A stretch of 64,000 nucleotides of DNA from SZUA-442 sp963753185. GTDB lineage: Bacteria; Actinomycetota; Acidimicrobiia; Spongiisociales; UBA5794. Where the stretch lies: NCBI GenBank assembly GCA_963753185.1, contig CAVWBO010000007.1:1736001-1800000 (forward strand), written 5' to 3'. Below, one piece after another: positions 8,112 to 16,672 of the stretch (positions within the stretch are counted from its first letter, which is position 1; the number at the start of each line of letters is the position of its first letter). Made by a program: the position numbers and the translations under genes. The notes beneath the pieces are model-generated. The model saw only the letters and a program-made list of their open reading frames with translations, searched no databases and was not told where the DNA came from.

Positions 8112-8906
8112 GCCAACTTACGGCGTATGTACGCACCATGCCTCGAGGGCATCGCGAGTGCGATCTGAGACCGAGTGTTCGGTCGAGCGTCCGGACCTGC
8201 CGCCAGCGAGATCCGGACGGCGATCGCCGAGCGCCTTGAAGTGGACCATGCATCCCATGTCGAGGGTGTGGAATGAGGCGGTTCAGCGTCGGGTGGAGCT
8301 GCGGATCGCGAACTCGCGACGACGGCAACGCAGCGATCCGGGTCCGGAGACCTTCGTTGAGTGAGGGTCAGCGTTGACGGCCCTCGCAATCGATGCCTCG
8401 GTTCGGTGCGAGGTCCTCGTGCTTCGGTCCCGTGCCTCGGAAGTATGCTCATCCGAGATGTGCCCATAATCCATGTTATGTAACATACACAGGTCGGGAG
8501 CGATGTGAGTGGGGACGGCAAGTGGTGGCGGTGGGTGAAGTGGACGCTGGGGATCGCATCCCCTACCGGTTCGCCCGTGCGGTCTGCGGTCGGTCTGGAT
8601 CGTAGACGACTCGTTCAGCGATGACGCGGCGAGCGGCCGAGTCTCCTGGTCGTCCCACCGCTCCTGCTCGCGATGACGGCGATCTCTGCGCGGTCCACGG
8701 CCGCGGGCTTGGGGATCGTGTCCACCATCTCCCCCATCGGACCATGCCTCCGCCGGATATGCCTCCGCGCGACCACCTGTGGTCGGATCCTGCGAGCGGC
8801 GGAGTCTCCCTTGTGGCGGAGAGGGCGCGGAGAGATGATGGAGCTGACGACTCGTAGACACGGTATCGACTCGTTGCCGGGTCGATGGATGGGGTGGAAG
8901 ATTCCG
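8112..8906. other. Long stretch with no supported gene
   Basis: About 795 bases in which every reading frame of length has low-complexity Arg/Ser/Pro composition and no recognisable domain. Visible structure: an inverted repeat GCGTA-TG-TACGC at 8123-8134; an AT-richer patch at 8464-8488 holding a second inverted repeat ATGTTA-TG-TAACAT at 8473-8486; and two imperfect copies of GAGCGGCNGAGTCTCC about 160 bases apart, starting near 8634 and 8793. It may be decayed coding sequence or long regulatory DNA; no remnant could be identified. Confidence 0.5.
8473..8486. repeat. 14-bp inverted repeat in AT-rich patch
   Basis: ATGTTA, TG, TAACAT: perfect 6-base arms around a 2-base centre, in the least GC-rich patch of the gene-free stretch. 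Operator-like in form, but nothing identifies a binder. Confidence 0.4.
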
Positions 8907-9710
8907 ATGGTGGCCGGGAAGCGGATGACATTCCGCTTTGGCATGGTCGGTTGGTCGTTGGTGATTGCCGTGGCGCTCACGGCGTGCGCCAGTGCGACCG
9001 TGACGACGACATCTCGGCCGGTGGACAGCACGACGACCACGGCCACACCCACGACCTCGGACGGGACAGGGACTCCTGAGATCGTCGTCTCACCCGAGTT
9101 CGTCAACGGTGCCATCCCCGACAGTCGCCTCGTGCTGCTCGTCGGCACGACGGATGAGTCACAGCGCCCGGTGACGATCACCGCACAAGCCCCGGCGGCC
9201 GAGGTCACCGTCGATCCACCGACCATCAGCGGCACCGAGGTAGCCGAGGTGATCGTGGTCCCGGGTCCGACCGAGAGCGACACGACGATGGACGTGACGG
9301 TGACCGCGACATGGGGAGATCGGACCTCGGAGGTGACCAGGACCGTCGACGTGGTTCCGTGGGAGGACGATCGGGAGGATCAGGCACGCCAGATCCTCGG
9401 CCTGTTCGTCGATTGGCTCGTCGATGCACATCCCGAATTCGGGATCACACCGGAGACCCCCCTCAGCGGCACGCTCACAGCGCCGCTCCTGCTCATCGTG
9501 TCGCACTACGGCTTCTACTCCGACGATTGGGAGATCGGGGTGTCTTGGCACATCATGATCCCTCCCGACGACTTCGCGGAGCTGTACCTGAGGCCGAGGA
9601 GGGCGATGCTCCCGACGCATGCCTTCCGGATCGACTCGTGGCAGACTGCCCTCGAGACCGGAAGCTACCCAGTCACCGAGATCGAACCGCCTGCCGAGGT
9701 CGTGCGGTAG
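8907..9710 (+). CDS. Predicted lipoprotein of unknown function
   Basis: 267-residue exported protein. From the ATG at 8907 the N-terminus has basic residues (K5, R6, R10), a hydrophobic core at 12-25 and a lipobox LTAC with the acylated cysteine at 27. A Thr-rich linker follows, about residues 30-52. The mature part has two regions: a beta-rich Ig-like stretch to about 165 (VTVTATWGDRTSEVTR) and an alpha/beta C-terminal part with a DWLVDAHPEFG segment. No family is recognised. An ATG at 8925 is an equally possible start. The gene stands alone beside the gene-free stretch and converges on the RimK-like gene. Confidence 0.65.
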   Translation: MVAGKRMTFRFGMVGWSLVIAVALTACASATVTTTSRPVDSTTTTATPTTSDGTGTPEIVVSPEFVNGAIPDSRLVLLVGTTDESQRPVTITAQAPAAEVTVDPPTISGTEVAEVIVVPGPTESDTTMDVTVTATWGDRTSEVTRTVDVVPWEDDREDQARQILGLFVDWLVDAHPEFGITPETPLSGTLTAPLLLIVSHYGFYSDDWEIGVSWHIMIPPDDFAELYLRPRRAMLPTHAFRIDSWQTALETGSYPVTEIEPPAEVVR

Positions 9711-9745
9711 TCACACGACCACGCCGGCCACGATGTCGACGATCG

Positions 9746-10957
9746 TCAGGGCTGCGCGCCCTCCTCCCCCACGGCCAGCGGGTCGTCCGGAAGGGGCTGG
9801 ACGACGGGACGGGCGCGGCGCCTTCGGCGAGCAGGGACGAGGTCCCGCATCGCCTCGAGCCGTCCGAAGCACAAGAGACGGTCATCCTTTTCGAGGACTC
9901 TGCTGCTCTTCGGGTTCGGGATGACCGTGGTGCCACGCGTCAGTGTCAGGACGGCGATGTCACGGTCTCGGAGGCTCTCCTCGATGGACCGGCCGAGGAG
10001 ATCCGCACCTTCTCGTACCTGCAGCTCGGCGACTCCGTATCCGGTGCTGACGGTCAATCGTTGCCGAATGTCGAGCTCGGGGAACGCGACCTGGCTCGCG
10101 ATGTAGTCGATCATCGCTCCTGCGACATCGAGGCCCGTCGACGTCTCGATGCCTTCGAGCCCCGGTGAGCTGTTGACCTCCATCACGAGCGGTCCCACAT
10201 CGCTCTCGAGCATGTCGACACCTGCCAGCCTCAACCCCATGATCTGTGCCGATTGCACGGCGACTCGTTGGTATTCCTTCGAGAGCTCGACGAGTTCGGA
10301 GGTACCGCCGCGATGGAGGTTCGACCGGAACTCGCTCCCGGAGGCCGTCCTTCGCATGGCGGCGACCACCCGGTCGCCGACGACGAGGGCCCGGATGTCC
10401 CGGCCCTTGCTCTCCTTGATGAAGTTCTGGATCAGGACGTTCTCGCGTTTGGAGTGCAGCGTCTCGATCACGGCTTCGGCGACGGTGGTGTCGGGGGCGA
10501 GGATCACCCCTATCCCCTGGGTCCCCTCGAGGAGCTTGATGACGACCGGTGCGCCTCCGACACGCTCGATCGCAGGCAGGACATCGGCCCTGTCGCGCAC
10601 GAAGGTGGTTGCAGGGATCCCGATGTCGTGGCGGGAGAGGATCTGTATGGCTCGCAGCTTGTCGCGGGAGTTGGCGATGCCAGCAGCTGTGTTCGGGGTG
10701 TACACGTCCATCTGCTCGAACTGGCGGACGACCGCGAGACCGAAGAACGTGATCGATGCCCCGATACGCGGGAGGATCGCGTCGTAGTCAGGGAGCGGCT
10801 TGCCTCGGTATTGGAGATCCGGCTCTTCCCGTGAGAGGTCGATCGCGAACCTGAGGGTGTTGAGGACCCGGATCTCGTGCCCTCGTTCGGTGCCCGCAGC
10901 AACGAGCCTCTTGGTGCTGTATGCACCCGGTGCTCTGGACAGGATGGCGAGCTTCAT
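9746..10957 (-). CDS. RimK-type ATP-grasp ligase fused to RCK_C (TrkA-C) domain
   Basis: 403-residue protein. Residues 1-95 match the RimK N-terminal domain (MKLAILSRAPGAYSTKRL, LPRIGASITFFG). An ATP-grasp ligase of the RimK class follows at about 96-290 (VIKLLEGTQGIGVIL, FIKESKGRDIRALVVG, VMEVNSSPGLEGIE). Family members add glutamate to the C-terminus of ribosomal protein S6 or to small molecules. After the ligase, about 300-385 is an RCK_C regulatory domain (GYGVAELQV, LRDRDIAVLTLTRG, LEKDDRLLCFG), usually found in K+ transport regulators, then a basic Arg-rich tail. The start overlaps the RimB-type gene by ATGA, so the two are translationally coupled. Confidence 0.85.
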   Translation of the reverse strand: MKLAILSRAPGAYSTKRLVAAGTERGHEIRVLNTLRFAIDLSREEPDLQYRGKPLPDYDAILPRIGASITFFGLAVVRQFEQMDVYTPNTAAGIANSRDKLRAIQILSRHDIGIPATTFVRDRADVLPAIERVGGAPVVIKLLEGTQGIGVILAPDTTVAEAVIETLHSKRENVLIQNFIKESKGRDIRALVVGDRVVAAMRRTASGSEFRSNLHRGGTSELVELSKEYQRVAVQSAQIMGLRLAGVDMLESDVGPLVMEVNSSPGLEGIETSTGLDVAGAMIDYIASQVAFPELDIRQRLTVSTGYGVAELQVREGADLLGRSIEESLRDRDIAVLTLTRGTTVIPNPKSSRVLEKDDRLLCFGRLEAMRDLVPARRRRRARPVVQPLPDDPLAVGEEGAQP

Positions 10958-11427
10958 GATCGTCCCTCCTCGGCTCGCTCGGAAGCGATACGCCCTGTGA
11001 GGTACGACCTCGCAGGATCGATCAGGAACCGCCTCGAAACGGCCGAGCGACCCAGGAGCATGCGAAAGCCCATCTCGTCGCGGCGGGTGAGCGTCAACTC
11101 GATCGGAAACGCTACCTCGCCGAGGATCGCGTCCGCCCTGATCACGGGGCGCCTCTCGATCTTGCCATTCGACGATCTGACCTTTCGGAACCCGATGATG
11201 TCCGTCGTGACGCTGACGCTGTCGCGGATGGTCCTTTGGTGCGGATGCATGACGAACGTTGCGACCTGGGAACCCGGGTCACCTTGGATCCGGAGCCGGA
11301 ACGCATGGAGTGCGGATGTCTGGGCGCCTGTATCGACCTTCACCTTGATCGGCGTCTCGCACAGATCGGGAAGGAGGATCCATTCCCGCCACCCGATCGT
11401 CGTCTTGGTCACACCGGTCTTCTTCAC
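10954..11427 (-). CDS. RimB/RloC-type retropepsin-like protease (putative ATP-dependent zinc protease family)
   Basis: 157-residue protein of the family annotated as ATP-dependent zinc protease (PF05618), whose fold is that of an aspartic retropepsin. The catalytic-type motif DTGAQTSALHA lies near residues 28-38. R-x-V-I-R-x-D followed by GEVAFPIELTLTRRDEMGFRMLLGR is the family C-terminal signature. In other bacteria RimB removes or regulates RimK-added glutamates, and here it is the first gene of a two-gene operon with RimK. The GTG at 11427 is favoured because a TATCGT hexamer lies 6 bases upstream; GTG at 11412 is the alternative. Confidence 0.8.
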   Translation of the reverse strand: MKKTGVTKTTIGWREWILLPDLCETPIKVKVDTGAQTSALHAFRLRIQGDPGSQVATFVMHPHQRTIRDSVSVTTDIIGFRKVRSSNGKIERRPVIRADAILGEVAFPIELTLTRRDEMGFRMLLGRSAVSRRFLIDPARSYLTGRIASERAEEGRS

Positions 11428-11433
11428 CGTACG

Positions 11434-11439
11434 ACGATA
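11434..11439 (-). promoter_or_regulatory. Putative -10 element of the rimB-rimK operon
   Basis: Minus-strand TATCGT ends 6 bases before the GTG at 11427, the leaderless spacing seen repeatedly in this window. Confidence 0.45.
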
Positions 11440-11484
11440 GGCACACGTGTGGCGCCATCTCAGCGCCTCTCCCCCGTGACGTGG

Positions 11485-11490
11485 CATCAT
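11485..11490 (+). promoter_or_regulatory. Weak putative -10 element before DUF1697 gene
   Basis: CATCAT ends 7 bases before the ATG at 11498. It is a poorer match than the other hexamers but at the same spacing. Confidence 0.25.
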
Positions 11491-11497
11491 CGTTGCC

Positions 11498-12040
11498 ATG
11501 CGCGATGGCCCACATGACTCGATGCGCCATGTCGCCTTCCTCAGGGCGATCAACACGGGGCGGCGTCGTGTCGCGATGGTCGACCTGCGCCAGGCGTTCG
11601 ACGATGCGGGATTCGGCCCTGTCGCCACCCACCTGGCGACGGGCAACGTCGTACTTCCACCGGGTCGCCGGCCGAAGCCAGCTGATCTCGAACGGGTCAT
11701 CACGGATGCGTTCGGCTTCGTGGCCGAAGTGTTCCTCCGTGACGAGGAGCACGTACGGTCCATCGTCGCTCGGACGCCATGGCCGCCTGAGCGATACCTC
11801 GTCGAGGTCTCATTTCTCGAGCGCGAGCCTGATTCTCGCGAGGCTCGCGAGTTGGAGGCGACGATTCGGCGGCCTGAGGCACTCGTGGTCGATGGGACCG
11901 AGGTGTTCTTTCGCCGCGAGGGCAAGGGCATCGAAACCGTCCACAAGGAAGCAACGACGGAGAGGATCCTCGGCATGCGCACGACACGGCGAGGACTTGC
12001 CACCATCGCAGGCATCGTGGAGAAGCATCTCGGGAGTTGA
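11498..12040 (+). CDS. DUF1697 family protein
   Basis: 180-residue protein with the DUF1697 N-terminal signature FLRAINTGRRRVAMVDLRQAF at about 13-33 and the partner motif THLATGNVVL near 48-57. The C-terminal R-x-T-T-R-R-G-L segment is also family-like. The function of DUF1697 is not established. ATG at 11498 is used; an in-frame ATG at 11522 lies directly before the conserved core and is possible. Divergent from the rimB-rimK operon and convergent with the M24 peptidase gene. Confidence 0.8.
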   Translation: MRDGPHDSMRHVAFLRAINTGRRRVAMVDLRQAFDDAGFGPVATHLATGNVVLPPGRRPKPADLERVITDAFGFVAEVFLRDEEHVRSIVARTPWPPERYLVEVSFLEREPDSREARELEATIRRPEALVVDGTEVFFRREGKGIETVHKEATTERILGMRTTRRGLATIAGIVEKHLGS

Positions 12041-12087
12041 CCTTCGACCTCGGTCCGTGGTGGCTCAGCGGTGGGCCGTGGATGAGG

Positions 12088-13287
12088 TCAGATCAGCCAG
12101 AGCTCCTCCTGGCGACCGTCGAGCCATGTGCACGCCCGTCCGTCGAACCAGGCGTCCTGTTCGACCATGAACCGCGTCGGGGCGTTCCCCCACTCGGGGA
12201 CCGCAAACTCTCCCATGAGCTCGATGGAATGGGCCGTGTTTGCGTGCAGCGGATGGGTGCCCGCTCCTGGCACCCCTTCCTGGTGGTCCCAGAGGCCGAT
12301 CGTCGTTCCCGCCCCATGTCCGTGGACTCCGATACCGTGGCTGTAGATCGTGGCATTCAGGCCCTCCGAACGAGCCAGGCCGAGGGCCGTTCGGAGGATC
12401 TCATCTCCCGTCCGCCCCTCCACGAACGAGTCGAGGAGGATGTCCTGGATCAGGTTTGCCAGGCGGAGACCTTCGGTGAGGCCTTCCGGAGGGCGATCCT
12501 CACCGTCGCGCAGGACGTATGCGTGCTCCTGCTGGTCGGTGCACAACCCACGATGGACGATCCCGAAGTCGACATGGACGAGATCCCCCGTTCGGATGAC
12601 ATCATCGACGAGTCCGTGGCGCTGGATTCCCACTGTCGGATGGAACCAGGAGCCGAGTCCCGCTTCGTGGACGGTCTGGCGGTACCACCATGCGAGATCG
12701 GTCGTGGACGTTTCACCAGGTGTCACCGCCTCCGAGCTCAGGCCCCGTCGGAGGATGCCGTGCGCTGTTCGGGTCGCCTCGGCGAAGGTCTCTCGCTCCT
12801 CGGGGAGGCGCGTTTCGAGCCACCGGACGCCGAGGTCTCCCGCTGACACGAGCCTGCTCGTCAGTTCCGGTGGCAGGGCATCGACGAGGCGATCGTATTC
12901 GGTCTTCGTGAGGCCGTCGGCGTGGGCTTGGATCGGTGATGTCCCGACACCGATGGAACCTGGGTCGAGACCACTGAGGACCTCGACGAGGCGAGCCCAC
13001 TGATCCGGTTGGGTGTCGGGATCCCAGACACCGCGGAACAGGTCTCCCACCGGGTACCTGGCCACCGCGAAGCGGTCGGTTCGCGTGAGGACGAGGATCG
13101 TTCGCCGACGTGCGGAGATCCACTCCGCCGGCAGCATCGTCGCAAGGACGGGGTCTTCGGCGTATTCGCGCCCGATGAGGAGCCAGCAGTCGATTCCGCA
13201 CTCGTCGAGCAGCGTCGGTACGAGTGTGTCGAGTCGCCGGCGGAGGAGGTCGTTGTGCTGGGCAGCATCCCGGCGCAGGTCACTCAC
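12088..13287 (-). CDS. M24 family metallopeptidase (Xaa-Pro aminopeptidase-like)
   Basis: 399-residue protein with a creatinase-type N-terminal domain (about 1-170) and a C-terminal pita-bread domain. Metal-ligand motifs can be followed: HVDFGI (Asp), the SHGIGVHGHGAG region (His), and HSIELMGEFAVPEWG (Glu). The exact number of metal ligands was not checked position by position, and the first aspartate pair is less standard than in PepP, so peptidase versus creatinase activity is open. The GTG at 13287 overlaps the ppk2 stop by GTGA and is preferred over an upstream codon at 13305, indicating coupling to ppk2. Confidence 0.8.
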   Translation of the reverse strand: MSDLRRDAAQHNDLLRRRLDTLVPTLLDECGIDCWLLIGREYAEDPVLATMLPAEWISARRRTILVLTRTDRFAVARYPVGDLFRGVWDPDTQPDQWARLVEVLSGLDPGSIGVGTSPIQAHADGLTKTEYDRLVDALPPELTSRLVSAGDLGVRWLETRLPEERETFAEATRTAHGILRRGLSSEAVTPGETSTTDLAWWYRQTVHEAGLGSWFHPTVGIQRHGLVDDVIRTGDLVHVDFGIVHRGLCTDQQEHAYVLRDGEDRPPEGLTEGLRLANLIQDILLDSFVEGRTGDEILRTALGLARSEGLNATIYSHGIGVHGHGAGTTIGLWDHQEGVPGAGTHPLHANTAHSIELMGEFAVPEWGNAPTRFMVEQDAWFDGRACTWLDGRQEELWLI

Positions 13288-14156
13288 CCTCGAGGTCGTC
13301 CCCACCGGTCGCGCTCGTCATCCATCCTGGCGAGCTCTGACTTGCCCGGTATCACGATCGAGGGATCCGTGCTGAAATCGAGGACGGGGTTCCGATCGAC
13401 GTAGTCGACGGAATTCAGGATCACCTTGATCGCGTTCAATCGTGCCGCCGACTTCGTGTTGGATCTGATGATGGTCCACGGTGCGCTGCCCGTTGACGTG
13501 CGCTCGAGCATGCGATGCTTCATCTCCGTGAAGTCGTCCCAGAACTCCTGGGCCTGGACGTCGATCTCGCTCAGCTTCCACTGTCGGAGGGGATCATTGC
13601 GGCGTCTGTCGAACCGTTGGGCCTGGGTTGCCTTGTCGACGCTGAAATAGAGCTTCACGAGCACCGTGCCCTGGCGAACGATGTCCTTTTCGAACCCGAC
13701 GACTCCGCGGAGGAAGTCCCGATACTCCTTCTTCGTGCAGAAGCCGAAGATGGGTTCGACCATTGCGCGGTTGTACCACGAGCGATCGAACAGCACCATC
13801 TCCCCCCCGGATGGGAAGTGCTGGACGTAGCGCTGGAAGTACCACTGGGTGAGCTGATCCTCGTTGGGTTTGCCGAGTGCGACGACCCTGTACCGCTTCT
13901 CGTTCATGTATCGGGTGATTCGGCGGATGGTTCCGCCCTTGCCTGATGCATCCCGACCTTCGAACACGACGATCATGGGGAGTTTCTCGGCCTCGAGATG
14001 GCGCTGGAGCTTGAGCAGCTCTATCTGGTAGGGCTTGAGGGGGCTCTCTTCCGTGAGCTTGTCTTCGAGCTTGTCGCGTTCGTCCTGGAGGTCGCGCACA
14101 CGTGATTGCAGCTCTGCGAGCTGCTTCTCGAGCTCATGTTCGTCGTAGTCGCTCAC
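13284..14156 (-). CDS. ppk2: Polyphosphate kinase 2 family protein
   Basis: 290-residue PPK2, which moves phosphate between polyphosphate and nucleotides. Residues 6-37 are a heptad-like coiled coil. The kinase core has Walker A GRDASGKGG at 67-75, Walker B MVLFDRSWYNR at 120-130 and the lid RFDRRRND at 181-188. This single-domain layout is of class I type, which mostly makes nucleoside triphosphates or diphosphates from polyP; direction is not deducible. The GTG start has a GAGGAGGGGAG ribosome site. It forms an overlapping pair with the M24 peptidase gene. A polyphosphate glucokinase lies 11 kb away. Confidence 0.92.
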   Translation of the reverse strand: MSDYDEHELEKQLAELQSRVRDLQDERDKLEDKLTEESPLKPYQIELLKLQRHLEAEKLPMIVVFEGRDASGKGGTIRRITRYMNEKRYRVVALGKPNEDQLTQWYFQRYVQHFPSGGEMVLFDRSWYNRAMVEPIFGFCTKKEYRDFLRGVVGFEKDIVRQGTVLVKLYFSVDKATQAQRFDRRRNDPLRQWKLSEIDVQAQEFWDDFTEMKHRMLERTSTGSAPWTIIRSNTKSAARLNAIKVILNSVDYVDRNPVLDFSTDPSIVIPGKSELARMDDERDRWGRPRG

Positions 14157-14224
14157 CCGCTCCCCTCCTCGGCTGCCGATGGTAACAGCGGTCCCGTCAT
14201 CGTCGTGGTGTCGTCACGCGGAAA

Positions 14225-14260
14225 GTCCCCGGTGTCGCCCCAACTACGACACTCGGGGAC
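14225..14260. other. Strong hairpin in divergent intergenic region
   Basis: GTCCCCGGTGTCG at 14225-14237 pairs with CGACACTCGGGGAC at 14247-14260, giving 13 base pairs with one bulged A and a 9-base loop. It sits between ppk2 and the hydroxyacid oxidase operon. It could be a 5' leader structure of the plus-strand operon or a regulatory site. Confidence 0.5.
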
Positions 14261-14327
14261 TCCCGTGTGGTTCGACGCCTGGAGGAGCGTCAAGCGGTCT
14301 CAATTCCTTGGACTGCACCCAATACCT

Positions 14328-14340
14328 TAGTTGGAAACTA
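14328..14340. promoter_or_regulatory. 13-bp palindrome, possible operator
   Basis: TAGTT-GGA-AACTA, perfect 5-base arms, 61 bases upstream of the hydroxyacid oxidase start. It resembles GntR-type operators in shape but does not match a specific published consensus that I can confirm. Confidence 0.35.
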
Positions 14341-14401
14341 TGGATATCGCAATTCGGGATGCCGACCTGCATTGCCCCGCGCGATGTGACAACCTTGCAG
14401 C

Positions 14402-15613
14402 ATGGTGAGTCGTCGTCTCCTTCGATGGTCGGACATGAGCCCGTTGCTCTCCCGCCCCACGCGGTCGGGAACACGCCGCACTCGTCGCATGGGTCGCGCG
14501 GCGAGCATCGAAGACCTTCGGCACGTTGCCCGAAGGCGCGCTCCCCGTGCGGTGTTCGACTACGTCGACGGTGGTGCCGACGACGAAGTCACCCTCCGCC
14601 GCTCACGTGCCCTGTTTCGGAACCTGGAGTTCCAGCCGAAGGTCCTCCAGGACGTGTCCCGTATCGACACGTCGAGTTCGTTCCTCGGCAGGCCATCTGC
14701 ATTTCCCTTCGGTTTCGCTCCGACCGGTTTCACGCGGATGATGCACCACGAGGGTGAGTCGGCCGTAGCCAAGGTCGCGCACCGGATCGGGGTCCCATAC
14801 ACGCTCTCTACCATGGGAACGACAGCGCCAGAGGCGGTCGCCGAGGCCGCTCCCGGCGCAGACCTGTGGTTCCAGCTCTATGTGTGGCGGGACCGCTCCA
14901 CGTCGCTGGACCTCGTCGACCGAGCACGCAAGGCGGGGTTCCGCACCCTCGTGCTCACGGTGGACCTGCCAGTGGGCGGCAATCGTCGAAGGGATGTCCG
15001 CAACGGCCTGTCGGTTCCCCCCAACGTGTCGACTCGGACGATCATCGATGCGGCCCTCCACCCGCGTTGGTGGTTCGACCTCCTCACCACACCCCCGCTT
15101 CGGTTCGCGACGCTTTCGTCGACCGACGGGACGATCGCCGACTCGGCGGATCGTCTCTTCGATCCTTCGCTCACCGTCGAGGCGCTCGCGTGGCTCAGGG
15201 AGCAATGGGATGGCCCGATCGTCGTCAAGGGAATCCAGACGACCGACGATGCCCTGAGGGCGGTGGAAGCGGGGGCAGACGCCATCGTGCTCTCGAACCA
15301 CGGCGGAAGGCAGCTCGACCGTTCCCCAGCTCCCCTGCTGCTCGTGGCGGACACGAAGGCCGCGCTTGGTACGAGCGCCGAGGTGTACCTCGATGGCGGT
15401 GTCATGAACGGCGCGGACATCGTGGCGGCGGCTGCCCTCGGTGCCGACGGGGTGTTCGTGGGACGGGCCTACCTGTATGGGTTGATGGCGGGAGGCGAGG
15501 ACGGGGTGCAGCGTGTTGCTGACCTGCTCACCGCTGACATCGTGCGAACCATGGCACTGCTCGGCGTGAGGACCGTCGGCGACCTCGAACCGACAATGGT
15601 GAGGCTCCCATGA
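14402..15613 (+). CDS. FMN-dependent alpha-hydroxy-acid oxidizing protein (LldD-like)
   Basis: 403-residue TIM-barrel flavoenzyme of the L-lactate dehydrogenase / glycolate oxidase family. The N-terminal RWSDMSPLL and AASIEDLRHVARRRAPRAV lead into FDYVDGGADDE. The active-site signature LSNHGGRQLDRSPAP is intact near residues 298-312, including catalytic His and Arg, and the phosphate-binding DGGVMNGADI and GADGVFVGRAYLYG follow. The oxidised hydroxyacid is not known. First gene of a four-gene plus-strand operon; its stop overlaps the next start as ATGA. The hairpin and palindrome above lie in its upstream region. Confidence 0.88.
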   Translation: MVSRRLLRWSDMSPLLSRPTRSGTRRTRRMGRAASIEDLRHVARRRAPRAVFDYVDGGADDEVTLRRSRALFRNLEFQPKVLQDVSRIDTSSSFLGRPSAFPFGFAPTGFTRMMHHEGESAVAKVAHRIGVPYTLSTMGTTAPEAVAEAAPGADLWFQLYVWRDRSTSLDLVDRARKAGFRTLVLTVDLPVGGNRRRDVRNGLSVPPNVSTRTIIDAALHPRWWFDLLTTPPLRFATLSSTDGTIADSADRLFDPSLTVEALAWLREQWDGPIVVKGIQTTDDALRAVEAGADAIVLSNHGGRQLDRSPAPLLLVADTKAALGTSAEVYLDGGVMNGADIVAAAALGADGVFVGRAYLYGLMAGGEDGVQRVADLLTADIVRTMALLGVRTVGDLEPTMVRLP

Positions 15614-16656
15614 GGGCGGCGCTGTTCTCGGAGTTCGGAGGAGCAGTCGAGGTCACCGGTGTCCCCGATCCTCACCCTCCTCCGGGAGGCATCGTGCTCG
15701 AGGTGCATGCCAACGGCGTCTGTCGAAGTGATTGGCATGCGTGGATGGGTCACGACGCCTCCGTCCCCCTCCCCCACGTCCCCGGGCACGAGATGGCGGG
15801 TGTCGTCGTCGCTGTCGACCGAGATGTTCGGTCGGTGGCCCTCGGCGATCGGATCACGGTCCCATTCGTCCTCGGTTGCGGGACCTGCCGGATGTGCGTC
15901 GAAGGGAACCAACACCTCTGTGACGCCCAGTGGCAGCCGGGCTTCTCGGGCTGGGGATCCTTCGCGCAGTATGTCGCACTCCCCTATGCGGATGTGAACG
16001 CCGTCCAGCTCCCTGCTGCGATGGACTTCGTGACGGCTGCCGGCCTCGGTTGCAGGTTTGCGACAGCGTTCCGGGCGGTTGTGGACCAGGGTTCGGTTCG
16101 CGAGGGCGATGCCATCGCCGTATGGGGCTGTGGGGGTGTCGGCTTGTCGTGCGTGATGATCGCAGCAGCCGTCGGAGCGAAGGTGTATGCCGTCGATGTG
16201 GATTCTGCGGCACTCGATCTCGCACGGCGATTCGGCGCGCTCGAGGTATTCGATTCCTCTGATGGATCGGACGCCTCTGCGGCGATCCGGGACGCAACGG
16301 GAGGGGGCGTGAAGGTCTCCATCGATGCCCTCGGTTCCACGCCGACGTCAGTGGCATCGATCCGCAGCCTCGCGAAGCGTGGGCGACACATCCAGGTCGG
16401 CCTCATGATCGGCGACGACGCCCGTCCCATCATCCCGATGTGGCGCCTGCACGCAAACGAGATCGAACTCCACGGGAGCCACGGTATGCAGGCATGGCGC
16501 TACCCGGCGATGCTCGACATGATCGTGGCGGGGCAACTGAATCCCGCAGCACTCGTGACCGACACCGTGACATTGGGTGAAGGAACGCGTCACCTGACGG
16601 CGATGGCCGACTTCCCAGGCAACGGCTTCGTGGTGATCGACGACTTCACGACGTGA
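15610..16656 (+). CDS. Zinc-dependent alcohol dehydrogenase
   Basis: 348-residue medium-chain dehydrogenase. The catalytic zinc ligands are seen in NGVCRSDWHAW and PGHEMAG. The structural zinc loop is complete, with four cysteines in GCGTCRMCVEGNQHLC. The NAD(P) motif WGCGGVGLS lies near residue 175. Substrate is unknown; position after a hydroxyacid oxidase and before a beta-hydroxyacid dehydrogenase suggests a shared carbon-catabolism route. Translationally coupled to the upstream gene by ATGA. Confidence 0.88.
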   Translation: MRAALFSEFGGAVEVTGVPDPHPPPGGIVLEVHANGVCRSDWHAWMGHDASVPLPHVPGHEMAGVVVAVDRDVRSVALGDRITVPFVLGCGTCRMCVEGNQHLCDAQWQPGFSGWGSFAQYVALPYADVNAVQLPAAMDFVTAAGLGCRFATAFRAVVDQGSVREGDAIAVWGCGGVGLSCVMIAAAVGAKVYAVDVDSAALDLARRFGALEVFDSSDGSDASAAIRDATGGGVKVSIDALGSTPTSVASIRSLAKRGRHIQVGLMIGDDARPIIPMWRLHANEIELHGSHGMQAWRYPAMLDMIVAGQLNPAALVTDTVTLGEGTRHLTAMADFPGNGFVVIDDFTT

Positions 16657-16672
16657 CGGTGGATGGAACGAA

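Noticed and set aside
8283..8861. Minus-strand 192-codon frame in the gene-free stretch
   Set aside because: Arg/Ser/His/Pro-rich with no domain, no ribosome site and overlapping several equal frames; not supported as a gene.
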